In this document: positions 1 to 10,526 of the stretch, piece by piece
How positions within the stretch are numbered: the first letter of the stretch is position 1
Layout of the letters: each line of letters starts with the position of its first letter
From: Diplonema japonicum
Lineage: Eukaryota; Euglenozoa; Diplonemea; Diplonemida; Diplonemidae
Assembly (NCBI GenBank): GCA_964019335.1
Contig: OZ025705.1
Location: forward strand, 124,001 to 188,000
Direction: 5' to 3'
DNA: 64,000 bases
The notes under the pieces: model-generated
Told to the model about the DNA's origin: nothing
Databases searched by the model: none
Seen by the model: the letters and a program-made list of their open reading frames with translations, nothing else
Program-made: the position numbers and the translations under genes

Positions 1-83
1 CTCAAAGAATATAAAAAAGAAATTTCTATGGAAAACAAAAAAAAAGAGGGGGACGGAGAAATGAACGCACGATAAAAAAAAAA

Positions 84-134
84 GATGAGATAAAGGAGAC
101 TCTTGTTTTGAAACGTCCCCCTTGTCTCTACTTT
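84..134 (+). repeat. Hairpin repeat family A, copy 1
   Basis: The copy begins GATGAGATAAAGGAG and ends CCCCCTTGTCTCTACTT. The outer arms pair as GAGA with TCTC, AA with TT and GG with CC, with a further GAC/GTC pairing inside. It is nearly the same as the copy at 10107-10157. All seven copies in the window have the same orientation, opposite to the genes. Confidence 0.6.
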
Positions 135-252
135 TAAAAAAAACGATTCCCAATAACTTATGTCTCAAGTGCCCGTTAGCAATTTAAAAAAAAATAGAAA
201 AAAGCTGCTCAGCACAAAAAAGAAATTGCATAAGGTAAAAAAGAACATATAA

Positions 253-283
253 GAGATAAAGGAGACCGGTGTTTCCGGCGCCC
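253..283 (+). repeat. Hairpin repeat family A, copy 2
   Basis: The copy carries GAGATAAAGGAGA followed by a CCGG-tgttt-CCGG stem-loop and then CGCCC. It lacks the long right arm of copy 1 because a T run replaces it. Confidence 0.5.
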
Positions 284-699
284 TTTTTTTTTTTAAAGAA
301 TGAAAAGATGTAATATTTTGTAACAAAAAGAAGAAGAAAAAGAACGAAAAGAAAAAAAAAATTAGACGGCCTTTTCTAAAAGAGAAATTCTGCCTTTTTT
401 TTTCTTTCCTTATTTTGTTGTATTTAAAAAATAAAAAAAAAAAAAAAAAAAAAAAAAAAGGGGAGGCGCCGCTTTTTGTTTTTTGGTTATCAAATAAGAA
501 TAAAAAAAAAATAGAGGAAATCGGCATTTTTTTTTCTTTTTTTTTTTTTTTTTAAATGCCAATATGTAACAATGCCTCCTTAATCTTGTAAAAAAAAAAA
601 TAAAATAAAATAAAAAATTTTTAAAAGCGCGCCTACCCCACAAAAAAAAATATATATATATTTATATTGTACAAATAAAAAAAAAAATCACCTTTCCAC

Positions 700-2825
700 C
701 TAGGCTCTAGAGGCAAACGACAACCAAGGTGTCTCAACAGCTTTCTTCTCCTCATACGCACGAATCTTGTCCTCCTTCTGAAGAGTAAGCTCTATGTCGT
801 CAAGCCCATTAACAAGACAGTGTTTCCTGAAAGGGTCAATCTCGAAAGGGATGGTGGTACCATCCTGCCTCTTAACCACTTGGTTGGGAAGGTCAACAGT
901 GAAAGAATGACAAGATTCAGCATCGGCCATTAGAGAGTCGTGCGCGTCCTTTCCGACAACTATGGGCAACATTCCATTCTTGAAGCAGTTGTTGTAGAAA
1001 ATATCGGCGAAGCTAGTGCTGATCATACACTTCACACCAAGGTCAAGAAGGGCCCACGGTGCGTGCTCCCTTGAGCTCCCGCAGCCGAAGTTCTCGCCAA
1101 CAACAAGAATAGACCCACCTTTGTACTCAGGTGCGTTTAAGGGAAACTCCATGTTAGGGGAACCATCGTTGTTGTACCTAATCGGCTCGAAGCAGAATTT
1201 TCCAAGGCCGGTGCGTTTAATCGTTTTCAAGTGGTTTTTCGGGATGATGATGTCGGTGTCAATGTTGACCCTCTTTATGGGGACGGCCTTGCCTGTGAGC
1301 GTGGTGAACGCGCTCATTCCAATACGCTGTTCGCCTGCGGCGGTGCTGCACTGCCTACGCTGAGACTTTCTTACATCGGAGATCTTCCCGGTGATCGCGG
1401 CCACTGCGGCCATTCCTGGCGACGCAAGATGGGTCCTCCCCCGTGCTCCTTGCCTCCCTTCGAAGTTTCTGTTGCTAGTGCTGACGCACCTTTCCTCAGG
1501 GTTCAGCTTGTCGTCGTTCATACCCAAGCACATGGAGCATCCTGGTTCACGCCAATCGAATCCTGCATCGATGAGTACATCCGCCACACCTTCCTCTTCA
1601 GCTTGCTGCTTCACAAGCCCGCTTCCCGGTACCACTAAGGCGTGCACGTTGTTCGCAACCTTCTGGCCCTTCACCACCTCGGCCACAGCTCTGAGGTCTT
1701 CGATCCTTCCGTTTGTGCAGGAGCCGATGAACACCTTGTCGATGGCGATGCCTTCGATGAGCTCGCCGCCCTGCAGGCCCATGTACTTCAGGGCGTTTGC
1801 GATGCTCGCTTTTTGCTGGTCGGTCTCTCCGTCTTGGACTTGAGGGATCTTGCCGTTGATGGGGACTACCATCTCAGGGCTGGTGCCCCATGTGATCTGC
1901 GGTGCGATATCTTCCGCCTTGAGCTCCACCACTCGGTTGAACTCTGCGTCGTGGTCGCTGTGGAGGGTCTTCCAGTAGGCAACGGCTTTGTCCCATTCGG
2001 CCTCGGTGGGCGACATGGGGCGGCCCTTGACGTAGTCGAAGGTGACCTGGTCAGGGGCCACCATCCCAGCACGGGCACCGGCCTCGATGGCCATGTTGCA
2101 GACGGTCATCCTGCCCTCCATTGACATGTTCTCCATGACGTCGCCCGCGTACTCCAGGACATGACCTGTACCGCCGCCGGTCCCGATCTTCCCGATGATG
2201 GCAAGCGCCACGTCCTTCGGCGTGACACCGACGGGTAGGGTGCCAGTCACTTTGATCAGCATGTTCTTTGCAGGCTTTTGCACGAGAGTCTGCGTTGCCA
2301 TCACGTGTTCCACTTCAGATGTCCCGATGCCAAAGGCGAGGCACCCGAAGGCACCGTGTGTCGAGGTGTGGCTGTCCCCGCACACCACAGTCATCCCTGG
2401 CAGCGTGAAGCCCTGCTCTGGGCCGATGATGTGCACGATGCCCTGCCTGATGTCGTCGATGCCCCAGAAGTTCAGTCCGAACTCCTTGGCGTTCACACGG
2501 AGCGTTTCGCACTGCAAGCGGGACTCGGCGTTGATGATGGGCTTCTTGGTCCTGCCGGTGGTGGTGGGGATGTTGTGGTCCTCCGTCACAAGAGTGAGGT
2601 CCTTCCTGCGAAGGTCACGGTTGGCGTTCTTCAGACCTTCGAAGGCCTGTGGGGACGTGACCTCGTGCACGAGATGCCTGTCGATGTAGATGAGGCAGCC
2701 GCTGTCCTCTGACTCGTCCACCACGTGGTCCCTCCACACCTTGTCGAACAGCGTCAGACCCTTCCACCGCCTCTGCCTGTGGGAAGAGAGGACGAAGCAT
2801 TTCTTCATCGTGCTGGCCTTCATCA

Positions 2826-2826
<1 letters not shown>
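700..2826 (-). CDS. LEU1: 3-isopropylmalate dehydratase, fused large and small subunits
   Basis: This 708-residue enzyme isomerises 2-isopropylmalate to 3-isopropylmalate in leucine synthesis through a 4Fe-4S cluster. Residues about 25-485 are the LeuC (aconitase-type) half, with cluster cysteines at C370 (FIGSCTNGR) and C430/C433 (GCSMC), plus [12 protein letters not shown] near 150. Residues about 505-705 are the LeuD swivel half, with [11 protein letters not shown] and [13 protein letters not shown]. The single-chain order LeuC-LeuD is the fungal/eukaryotic Leu1 layout. The first 27 residues lack acidic residues and are basic, so a mitochondrial presequence is possible (inference). The ATGATG start follows a long A-rich tract. 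No intron is needed. Presence of the gene implies leucine prototrophy. Confidence 0.95.
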
Positions 2827-2871
<45 letters not shown>

Positions 2872-3027
2872 GTGCGAAAAAAAAAACCTTATGTTGGGCT
2901 TAAAAGAAAATTGTCAAGATGGTCAGAGCAATAACTAACGTTTATTCAGGCAGTGTTAAAGGGTGTCTGTGTTGGTGTCAGATCACATTTCTTCTTTTTT
3001 TTTCTTCTTCTTTTTTTCTTTTTTTTT

Positions 3028-3978
3028 CTAAACCCCCCGCGTCTTCTCAAGCCACTGCAAAAGCCAAGCGTTCAGCTCCTCCGGTTTATGTGTAGGGATC
3101 CAGTGGTCGCAATCAAACGTTTTCGTCTCGCAGTTCTGGGTCGCCTCCAGCTCTGTAATCCACGATGGCCCGTGAAAGGGCACGGGCTTGAGGAGGCCAT
3201 GGCCGTAGGCAACAGGAACGGAACGGTGTGGGTAGAGATTCTGCTGGTAGTTGAACGTCCAGACTTTCTTCTGCATATGGAAATAAGGAAAGTTAAGCGT
3301 GGAGGGACACTCCGAAAGAGGCCGTGATTTGTAATTCGCCAGCTTCAAGAACGCCTTGTTCATGAAGCCCCCTAGCAGGCCACCAAGCATGAACGCCACA
3401 ACATTGTAATTCTGGTAAGAGAGGAAAAAGAGCTTCGTCGCCACATCGGGTTCCTGAATACCACCGATGTCCAATGCGATAATGCGCTTGACCATTGAGG
3501 GGCATTTGGCCTGAAGGGTGTAGCCCCACAAGCACCCCCAGTCGTGGAGTAATAATGTTACTTTTTTGGAGGTTGTGTTGTTCTCGATTACCATTTTCAG
3601 CTTCAGGCCCATTTCTTCATGGCTGATGCCGTATGTCCCTGCCGTCTCGCCCTTTTGGAAACCGGGCCCCGTAACGATTAAGCATCGGTAGCCTTGCTGG
3701 GTTAACGCCTCAACCTGCTTGTCCCATAGCTTACCGCAGTCGGGCCACCCGTGAACTAGTAAGATTGTGTCTTTGGCAATGCTCTCTGAAGGGCCTGCTG
3801 TTTGAACTGAATACTCTGTTGAAACCGTCGGTTTCTTTTGAAACATTCTGCCGATGAACCAAAACGGGAGCGTCAGGAAGCGGAGCAGCAAGCATACAGG
3901 CACGACGACGAACCATGCTGGGAAGGTCACCCGCAAGAAAATTTTGACGATGCTGGGGTTGTAGGGAGAGGGTGTCAT
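3028..3978 (-). CDS. Alpha/beta hydrolase, epoxide-hydrolase-like, membrane-anchored
   Basis: This is a 316-residue alpha/beta-hydrolase-fold protein. An N-terminal hydrophobic segment (about 13-45) should anchor it in a membrane. The oxyanion motif HGWP lies at 76-79. The nucleophile elbow HDWGC at 145-149 has Asp in place of Ser, as in epoxide hydrolases and haloalkane dehalogenases. The late catalytic His is probably in CDHWIPTHKP near 290. These are family features; the substrate is unknown. The intergenic space to the upstream CIA2 gene is only 97 nt and holds a good splice-acceptor sequence. Confidence 0.85.
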   Translation of the reverse strand: MTPSPYNPSIVKIFLRVTFPAWFVVVPVCLLLRFLTLPFWFIGRMFQKKPTVSTEYSVQTAGPSESIAKDTILLVHGWPDCGKLWDKQVEALTQQGYRCLIVTGPGFQKGETAGTYGISHEEMGLKLKMVIENNTTSKKVTLLLHDWGCLWGYTLQAKCPSMVKRIIALDIGGIQEPDVATKLFFLSYQNYNVVAFMLGGLLGGFMNKAFLKLANYKSRPLSECPSTLNFPYFHMQKKVWTFNYQQNLYPHRSVPVAYGHGLLKPVPFHGPSWITELEATQNCETKTFDCDHWIPTHKPEELNAWLLQWLEKTRGV

Positions 3979-4055
3979 CTTTTTTTTTGTTTTTTCCCCC
4001 TCTTTTTAAAAACCTATGGCGAGCATGTGGGGAGGGAGAAAATGCCAATGAAGTA

Positions 4056-4074
4056 CTGTAATAAGAAAAAAAAA
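4056..4074 (-). promoter_or_regulatory. Candidate trans-splice acceptor
   Basis: On the minus strand this reads nine T, CTTATTACAG, a pyrimidine tract followed by AG, placed between the CIA2 stop (4076) and the hydrolase ATG (3978). In a euglenozoan polycistron this is where a spliced leader would be added to the hydrolase mRNA. The role is inferred; no spliced-leader gene is in the window. Confidence 0.4.
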
Positions 4075-4075
4075 T

Positions 4076-4540
4076 TCAAATCAAGGGGACAAGACAGCTG
4101 TTTACGACCTCGAGCAATTTACTGTTCTCAAGTGCTGCTGCCACGCGCTCCTTGTCGTTGAGCTGCTTGTTCACGGCCACCTCCTGATCATGGGTGCCTG
4201 GTGATATTTTCAAATCTACCTTGAATCGGTTGGGAAGTGTCCGCAGCAATTTCACGCGCACGCACAACCCTATGAGCGTGGCCTGGCTGCAGTGTGTGAC
4301 TGTGGGTGTGATCCACACCAAAATGTTATCCTCATCCCTCATCTCCACCCCCTCCAGGGACAGAACCTTCAGCTGCTCCAGCGTGTTTGGGTGCTCCGGG
4401 TCCCTCACACCTCTTATCAACTCAAACACTTCCAACTTGTCAATCCCCTCGGGTGTGTCCTCATCGTCCACATCTCCGCTCTCTCTCACTATTTCCGATA
4501 CTTCAAAAATATCCGGGTTCGGGTTAATCAGCTCTGCCAT
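4076..4540 (-). CDS. CIA2: Cytosolic Fe-S assembly component CIA2 (MIP18/FAM96 family)
   Basis: This 154-residue DUF59/MIP18 protein belongs to the CIA targeting complex (CIA1-CIA2-MMS19), which hands Fe-S clusters to cytosolic and nuclear apoproteins. The family hallmarks are visible: NPNPDIFE at the start, an acidic stretch, [12 protein letters not shown] with the conserved Cys, and the C-terminal [18 protein letters not shown]. It matches the usual CIA2 length. The start is the first ATG (MAELINPNP), placed just after a T/A homopolymer; an upstream in-frame extension is low-complexity poly-Lys and is rejected. Single exon. Confidence 0.93.
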   Translation of the reverse strand: MAELINPNPDIFEVSEIVRESGDVDDEDTPEGIDKLEVFELIRGVRDPEHPNTLEQLKVLSLEGVEMRDEDNILVWITPTVTHCSQATLIGLCVRVKLLRTLPNRFKVDLKISPGTHDQEVAVNKQLNDKERVAAALENSKLLEVVNSCLVPLI

Positions 4541-4966
4541 TTTATTATTTTTTTTTTTTTTTTTATTTTCCCCTGTTAGAATTCTTTGTTCCCCTCCTCC
4601 CCCCGAATCTTTTTTCTTCAACAGTTGGAAAAGAAAAAAGTGCATACACACTTCTTATTAAAAAAAAAAAGGAAATTTTCTTCGCACCCCCAACTCGCTC
4701 AATCCCCCCCCCCAAAAAAAAGAGTCGGTTTGATTGTTGTGTGCATACGCCAGGGATTATTAACCTGTAGAAGGATAAAGGCCCCAACAATGCTTACCCA
4801 CTTTGTTTTCTTTTTTCTTCTTCTTTTTTTTTTAAAGCAAATAACAATTCACTATCAATAATATTGTTTTTTTTCCCCCCCCTTCTTTTTCTTGTTCAAA
4901 AAAAAAATCTATAGATCCACGTCCCCCCCGCATTATTATTTTCTCATTTTTTTTTCTTTCCCCCTT
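4541..4966. other. Intergenic segment between transportin stop and CIA2 start
   Basis: It contains T-rich and A-rich runs and a poly-C run near 4708. I see no gene or RNA in it. Confidence 0.6.
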
Positions 4967-7833
4967 TCAACGCGGCGGGGGTGGTGGTGGTGGTGGAGGA
5001 GCTGCCCGTGTAGGGTCGACCTTGGACATAATGTCCACAGGGAAAGCAGGAGGGAGCAAATTCACGACAGACGGCCATTGATGGCCCGTAAACTCCTTCA
5101 GGCGTGCGAGGAAAGCCACAATTCCGGGAACTATCGACCCGGGCCGCGTGTGCAGACCTGCAACAGCAGTACCAAACGCAACAATAGGCTGCGGGCTAGA
5201 ACAGAGAGAGAAGTGCGTGTTGAGGATCTCAAGGAAACCCTGGAAAGCCAGCTCCTTGAGCCTACCTTCACGCTCTCTGCTAATGTGCCACCCTAGGCCT
5301 TCGATAAAACTGTTCACATCCCCAACACTGTCTGGCGCAGCGAGCCCGCACACCCCAAGACACATGGCCGCGCTCTGCAGTGCTTGGGAATGAAACTGCC
5401 TCTCTAGCATCAACCCCGCCAATCTTCTCGATACCACCGCAACCACATGCCTTGTGTCAACACCACACATCTTCATGGCGAACAACACCTGTAAGAAGAA
5501 GATGAAGAAGAGTTATTTGTTGTTGCCCCGGCATATACCTCGCGAAGCAAGTCCATCGCCGCAATGGCCACAGGATCATCAACACTCGTGAAGCCCAAAA
5601 TCCTCTCCAGATGCAGCACCAGCGATGCGGCCACGTCCTTGTTGGGGGGAAAAAAAAAGAAGTTACGTTGTCCAAGTAATTGAGCTGCATACCGGAAACT
5701 GCCTCACGCATTCAGCAAGGAACTCGAACGAGGAGCCGATGACAGGCCGTTCGACGTTCTGTTTCGGGTGATAAGGAATTCGGGTTTTTTGTTATTCTTG
5801 CATACCAGTTCTGGTTTTACGATGGGCAACACAGCCATGTCCAGCATGGTGGCGCCCTTGGCTTGCGTTGTAATCAGAGCCTTGGTCTGCTCGGGCAGTT
5901 CGTGCACCAATGTACAAAGGAACACAAATGCAAACTGGGTGTGATTCCACTCGGGGCTCGCATTGGGCCCCGAGAAAAGCATCTCGTAGTAGTTTCCAAC
6001 GAGCCCTTGCAGGAAGGCGTAAGTAGACGGCAGGTACTGCGTGAAAGACGGTCCAAGACCCTGACACATGTACCGAACGGTGAGGAGCAGTCTGGGGAGA
6101 ACAGGGCTGTCCTCCCGAGTGCTCCGCAACATCTCAATCACGGGTTTGAACACCAGTTCGTGTGCCTTCTGTGTGTTCATTTCCTCCCTTGCACCCATCA
6201 CAAGTGCACTGATTGCATCCAACAAAATCACCAAGTTCCGTGTGGTGTACCTACCTGGGGTGACAAGCTCCGACAACTTCTCAATTATAGGCACCACCAA
6301 CCCTTCACTAATCACCTTCCTAATGTTGTGTTCCATCAAACCCGCAAAGCTTGAAACAGCCATCTCTTGAAGCCTCCGCTTGGGCATCCCCATACACTGC
6401 AGGAGAAGCTTCACATACCGTGTGAAGATACTGGTGTCGGGGTGGGAGCAGATGAAATGTTCATATCGGGAAAGCGACCAACATGTGATGGATGAGACAA
6501 GGTAGTGGGTAGAGGTGTTCTCTGCCAATGCGAAGAGTTGTGGGATCATAACAGGCAGGAGGGGGAGGAATGCTTCGTAAGATCCTTCAGAGAGCGCACC
6601 GAGAAGGAGTACCCCGCACTCCTGGACGCGCCATTCGGGTGATTTGAGACGGGTGTCGATTTCGGATAATAACCAGTTCTGAGGGTGGCCCATGGGTGAG
6701 ATAACGGCTTCTCTAAGAACCGCAGAGAGATGGTCGACAGCAGAAGCGGCAGCTTTGCGAGGAGTCCATTGGTCCACATCCTCGATATCGTCACTATTGT
6801 CGCCGAATCGTGACATGCTGCAGGGTTTGATGTCGTCCTTCTCGTCAGCCTCGTCCATCATGGCGATCTCTAGCTCGCTGTACAGCATTTTCCCCATTAA
6901 CACGTTCAACAGGTCGCCCAGCGTGCCCTGTGTAGAGGCGATCTTCTTGACCAGCGTTCGGATGGAACAGAACTCGTTCCAGTACTCACAGGCTTCCATG
7001 GCGAGGTTTTCGTCCGACGACTGCGCGGCCTTGAACACAACAGGGAGGATCTCCGAGAACCCGGGTTCGATGCGAATCAGTTCGTTATAGTAGCTTAGAA
7101 GAAGCCGGTAGATACGGACTGCTTCGGGTAGGTACATAGGATGCGCGGAGGTTGCGGCATGTAGTAGTTGAAGGATCTGAGGAAGGCTTTCAGTTACGAA
7201 TTTGTCGATTCCTGATGAGGGGGACACCAGGCTGTCGGATTCCAACATGTAGCCCACCGCGCGAAGTGCTTCGATGGTGCCTTGATCTTGCGAACTATAA
7301 TTCGATCCGATGAAATTCAACAAATTGCCGCACACCACTCTGCCCTGATCGCCTGTGTCGATTTGTGCTGCGTTGTCTTCTGCTATTTCTTTCACGCACC
7401 TTATGATGCCAGGAGCGTGGGCTGGGTTGCTTGTCAATGGCCATAGATGGGTGAATATGTCCGGCCATATTGCCAGGCCTTGTGTTCTTATTAAGGTAGA
7501 GATGCAGGTGGAGGCTGCTTTGAGGATTGCTTTGTCTGATGGGGATCCGAGGATCGAGATGAGGCCTTGTTTCATGTCCGTGACGATTGGTTCCACAGCT
7601 TCTTTGTAATATTTCTTTGTGTTCTCTTTTAGTTGCATGAGCGCCAAGGATCGTGCCCTTGTGTCTACCCCTTGCGCTGCGGCGCCTACGGCCAGGAGGC
7701 ATTTGTTGAAAACCGCGTTGTTTGAATGGGTTTGAAGCCACTCCACCAGTTCCCCTTGCACCCTCGGGTCAGGGTTAAGCCCGGCCTGCAGCCGCCTTGC
7801 CACGTCCTGGAGCTGCTCAACGGTGGGCTCCAT
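4967..7833 (-). CDS. Transportin (karyopherin beta2), nuclear import receptor
   Basis: Four exons (5806-7833, 5693-5758, 5539-5637, 4967-5488) give about 904 residues, the usual length for transportin-1. The receptor imports PY-NLS cargoes such as hnRNPs under Ran control. The sequence is a run of HEAT repeats. Similarity to transportin is clear in the N-terminal IWPDIFTHL region, the acidic loop around DNSDDIEDVDQW, and SSITCWSLSRYEHF. The introns are 47, 55 and 50 nt with GTATGC, GTATGC and GTATAT donors; all keep phase 0. The protein ends in a poly-Pro tail encoded by GGT repeats, which I cannot match to the family. Start is the ATG at 7833; an upstream TTG is ignored. Confidence 0.92.
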
Positions 7834-8128
7834 TTCCCCTCCCCCCAATTTTTTTTTTTTTTCCTCCTATTTTTTTTTTCAAACTAAATCACGCAGAGTT
7901 TTTGGACTTGACACAGAAAAGTGGAAAAAAAAAATCCAGGTCAGCTTTTTTTCTTGAGGGGGAGGGGGGTTCATTTTTTTCCAAGAAAAAAGGGGGGGGG
8001 TGGGAAATGGGGATAACAATAAAAAACACTGCTGTTCTACACTTTTTCATACAACCCCCCCCCCCCCCCCCCCCTCTCCACACACTTCTACTTTTAAAAA
8101 AAATAAATAAATAACCCTCTTCTCAATA

Positions 8129-9073
8129 TCATTCTGTTTTGCTTCGTTTGCTAGGGGGTTCTACCGGGTCCTCTGCGTCTCTCTTAGCCGGGCTGGGCTC
8201 GGTAGCAGCGGCTCCATCAGGCTTGCTTTCCTCTTCAGGGTGCGCAACGGAAAGACCATGGACGAGGATGCTATTGCAAACCTCATCAAAATTGGCTCTA
8301 AAAGGGCGGTAGATAGAAAGCTGGCGGGCTTGGCGCTCTCGAAGGGCGGCCCGGGTTGTAGGGGTGTGCTTTGAAGGAATCCAGTGGATTGGGGGTTCTG
8401 TGGTAGTCACGAGATAATGGGAAAGGAGAAATTCTTGCTCGTGAATGATCATGTCCGACCAGGATTCTCTGAGAGCTTCTATTCTGTGGGAAAGCTTTGC
8501 AAGAAGTTCGTTGTAAGTGATTTTGTTTGTTTTTAAATTTTCGATTTCTTGCGCCCTGACCGCTGCGTCCTGCTGCTCTTGTTTTTTCGACACTTTCTCT
8601 TCCACGACACGGAGTTGGTCCATTCTCTTCCTTTCAAGGTTTTCCTTTGCTAGTTTTTCCTTTTGTGTTTTTAGAATGCTGAGCATTCCGTTCAGCATTC
8701 GTTGCCCCCGCCGACCGTTCATTTTCATCTTTGGTGTCTCCTCCTGTTGTTTGTCATCTGGTTGTTGTTCGCCGGCGATTACATTTTCTTCGGCTTCCTT
8801 ACTCCTCACTTTGGAATCTCTTACTTCTTTGTCAGCCTTTGCCCTTCGTACCTCGGCCAGTTCCAGGTACTCTTCTTTTTTCTTTATCGCTACGAGTTTC
8901 AGCTCCACCTCCTTGTGTTTCCCCTCCAAAGCAACAATCTCCTTCCACACGATCAGTTTCTCCCTCCGCGTGAGGGGCGCAACGGGTTCTCCCTGTACCC
9001 CGTCTGCAACTTCCACCTCCATAGATGATCGAGATGATTTTGAGGAATTGCTTGAGCTTCTTTCCCTACTCAT
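8129..9073 (-). CDS. Pinin-like protein (Pinin/SDK/memA domain)
   Basis: This 314-residue protein resembles pinin, a nuclear speckle and exon-junction-associated splicing regulator. The conserved core lies at about 115-235: GRRGQRMLNGMLSILKTQKE, a long charged coiled coil, then the WSDMIIHEQEF and PPIHWIPSKHTP segments. The N-terminus is Ser-rich and the C-terminus is acidic and ends in a basic PPSKRSKTE, a likely nuclear signal. The start is the MSRERSSS methionine. The upstream open frame is poly-Phe from T runs and is not coding. Animal pinins have an extra RS-rich tail, absent here. Single exon. Confidence 0.88.
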   Translation of the reverse strand: MSRERSSSNSSKSSRSSMEVEVADGVQGEPVAPLTRREKLIVWKEIVALEGKHKEVELKLVAIKKKEEYLELAEVRRAKADKEVRDSKVRSKEAEENVIAGEQQPDDKQQEETPKMKMNGRRGQRMLNGMLSILKTQKEKLAKENLERKRMDQLRVVEEKVSKKQEQQDAAVRAQEIENLKTNKITYNELLAKLSHRIEALRESWSDMIIHEQEFLLSHYLVTTTEPPIHWIPSKHTPTTRAALRERQARQLSIYRPFRANFDEVCNSILVHGLSVAHPEEESKPDGAAATEPSPAKRDAEDPVEPPSKRSKTE

Positions 9074-9315
9074 TGTGTTTTTTTTTCCCCTCTTTTTTTT
9101 CTTTTTTAAAGTCCTTTTTTTTTTTTTTTTTTTTACATGTGTTCGTTGGTCACAAAAAGCGAGGGGGGGGGGGGGGGGGGAAGGAAAAGAAGAGAGGAAA
9201 AAAAAAAAAAAAAAAAAACTACAAAATTGAAACGGAAGAAGGCATGACCGAAGCAAAAAAAAAAAAAAAAAAAAAAAAAATCTCTTTTTCCTTCTTTTTT
9301 GTGCACACGAGCGGG

Positions 9316-9362
<47 letters not shown>

Positions 9363-9442
9363 GCCAACTAATAGGGGGAGGTTTTTTTTTAAAAGTACTA
9401 CGCAACAAAACTGTGAGAAATAGAAAAAAAAAATAAATAAAA

Positions 9443-9484
9443 ATTCACTATGATAGGAACGAAGTGGATAGCAACGGCCCGCAA
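9443..9484 (+). repeat. Short dispersed repeat family B, copy 1
   Basis: It starts ATTCACTATGATAGGAACG and ends AGTGGATAGCAACGGCCCGC. It matches 52371-52412 almost base for base. Complementary CACT and AGTG could form a small stem. Confidence 0.55.
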
Positions 9485-9772
9485 ATAATAAAGGTGAAGG
9501 CCCTGTGTTTCACTGTTTGGAAAGGTCTGTCAATTACGACACCCTCCCTGGAGAAAACTCACAGTGTCATCCATCAGACTTCACGTGAATTTACAAAAAA
9601 AGAAAAAAAAAATATCATGGGAAAGAGAAAAGGAACAGACAGTATTCTTTTTTTTTTCTTCCTTGTAGTGTAAGGCCCCCCCCCGTAGTTCTTCTTTTCC
9701 TTCCCCCCCCCCCCCCCCCCTGCTCTGAGGGACAAGGAAAGAAGAAGATGGGGGAGGGGAAACAAAAAAAAA

Positions 9773-9836
9773 GTATATGAGTTAAAGGAGGCCGGTGTTG
9801 GCGGCGCCCTGCACAAGAACTGTCTACTTGATTACA
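9773..9836 (+). repeat. Hairpin repeat family A, copy 3 (long form)
   Basis: It carries GAGTTAAAGGAGGCCGG-loop-GGCGGCGCCC, then an extra tail ending ACTGTCTACTTGATTACA. Only copy 6 (48663-48712) shares that tail. Confidence 0.55.
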
Positions 9837-10057
9837 GGGGGCGCGTCGCGGCCGAGTTGTAGCTTCTTCTGCGTTCCGCGTCGTGTCCTTAATGCGTGCG
9901 GTGTACAGCTCAACCCCAGCCGGTGCGTCCCGGGTAACCAAGATTCTGCGCTCGTGCAGTTTGCTGCCTGTTCGTCACCCTGAGCATCTGCATTATGTTC
10001 TTCCACTCGGGCGCTACCGGTGATGACCGACGAGGAGGTCAACAGCGAACAACACAT
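9824..10057 (-). other. Undecided ORF of 77 codons between two hairpin repeats
   Basis: An ATG-initiated minus-strand frame (MCCSLLTSSSVITG...) stays open for 77 codons in complex, GC-rich sequence. A second minus frame in the same stretch is also open and reads more like an ordinary protein (KLHERRILVTRDAPAGVE). I recognise neither. It could be an exon, a small gene or a decayed insertion. Confidence 0.25.
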
Positions 10058-10106
10058 CTGATGTACTTCTTATATTTCCATGTTATCCCCACCACCTTGA
10101 AAAAGA

Positions 10107-10157
10107 GATGAGATAAAGGAGGTTCCTGTCTTGGAACGTCCCCCTTGTCTCTACTTA
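10107..10157 (+). repeat. Hairpin repeat family A, copy 4
   Basis: It has the same outer arms as copy 1 (GATGAGATAAAGGAG and CCCCCTTGTCTCTACTT). Its inner stem is GTTCC-tgtctt-GGAAC, where copy 1 has a different pairing; the bases changed on both sides. Confidence 0.65.
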
Positions 10158-10455
10158 TCTACTTATCTACCCCTTTCTCCCTTCTGGGGCCTCGGCCTTT
10201 CTTTCTTTTTTGGCTGTGTTGCCTTCCTCAAAGTATCCTCTCTTTCTTCTTGCCACTTCCTGCCTGAAAAAAAAAATCTAAAAGCCCGCTCGGGAGGAAC
10301 AACAAAATTCAAAAAAAAAAAAAAAATCACCCTCAAAATTTATTGAAACCGTGATTTTTTTTTTTTTTTTCCCACCAAATAAAAAACTTGATGACAACAA
10401 CGAAAAAGAAAAAAAAATTCAATTGGCTTCGAAGCACTCCCCCTCTACAGGAGGA

Positions 10456-10502
<47 letters not shown>

Positions 10503-10526
10503 GACATGTCCCTGCACTTTAAAAAA

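Larger units (their letters stand above)
1..699. other. Gene-free segment rich in homopolymers
   Basis: This is the region 3' of the isopropylmalate isomerase gene. It holds long A and T runs and two copies of a short hairpin repeat (84-134 and 253-283). Open frames here are only poly-Phe/poly-Lys translations of homopolymers. I see no gene. Confidence 0.7.
9074..10526. other. Gene-poor segment with repeats and one undecided small ORF
   Basis: It lies between the FYVE-kinase stop and the pinin start. It holds an A run of about 43 (9318-9360), a family B repeat (9443-9484), two family A hairpins (9773-9836 and 10107-10157), and about 230 nt of complex sequence (9830-10060) with an open minus-strand frame. 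Confidence 0.6.

Noticed and set aside
165-643. Open frames of 77-120 codons
   Set aside because: They consist almost wholly of Phe and Lys from T and A runs and occur all over the non-coding DNA.
1016-2712. Several plus-strand frames of 115-164 codons opposite the isopropylmalate isomerase gene
   Set aside because: They mirror a well-supported minus-strand enzyme and read as Arg/Ser/His-rich shadows without domains. The same applies to plus-strand frames opposite the other genes.
7834-7848. Upstream TTG start of transportin
   Set aside because: A normal ATG at 7833 begins the conserved region; no need for a non-AUG start in a eukaryotic nuclear gene.
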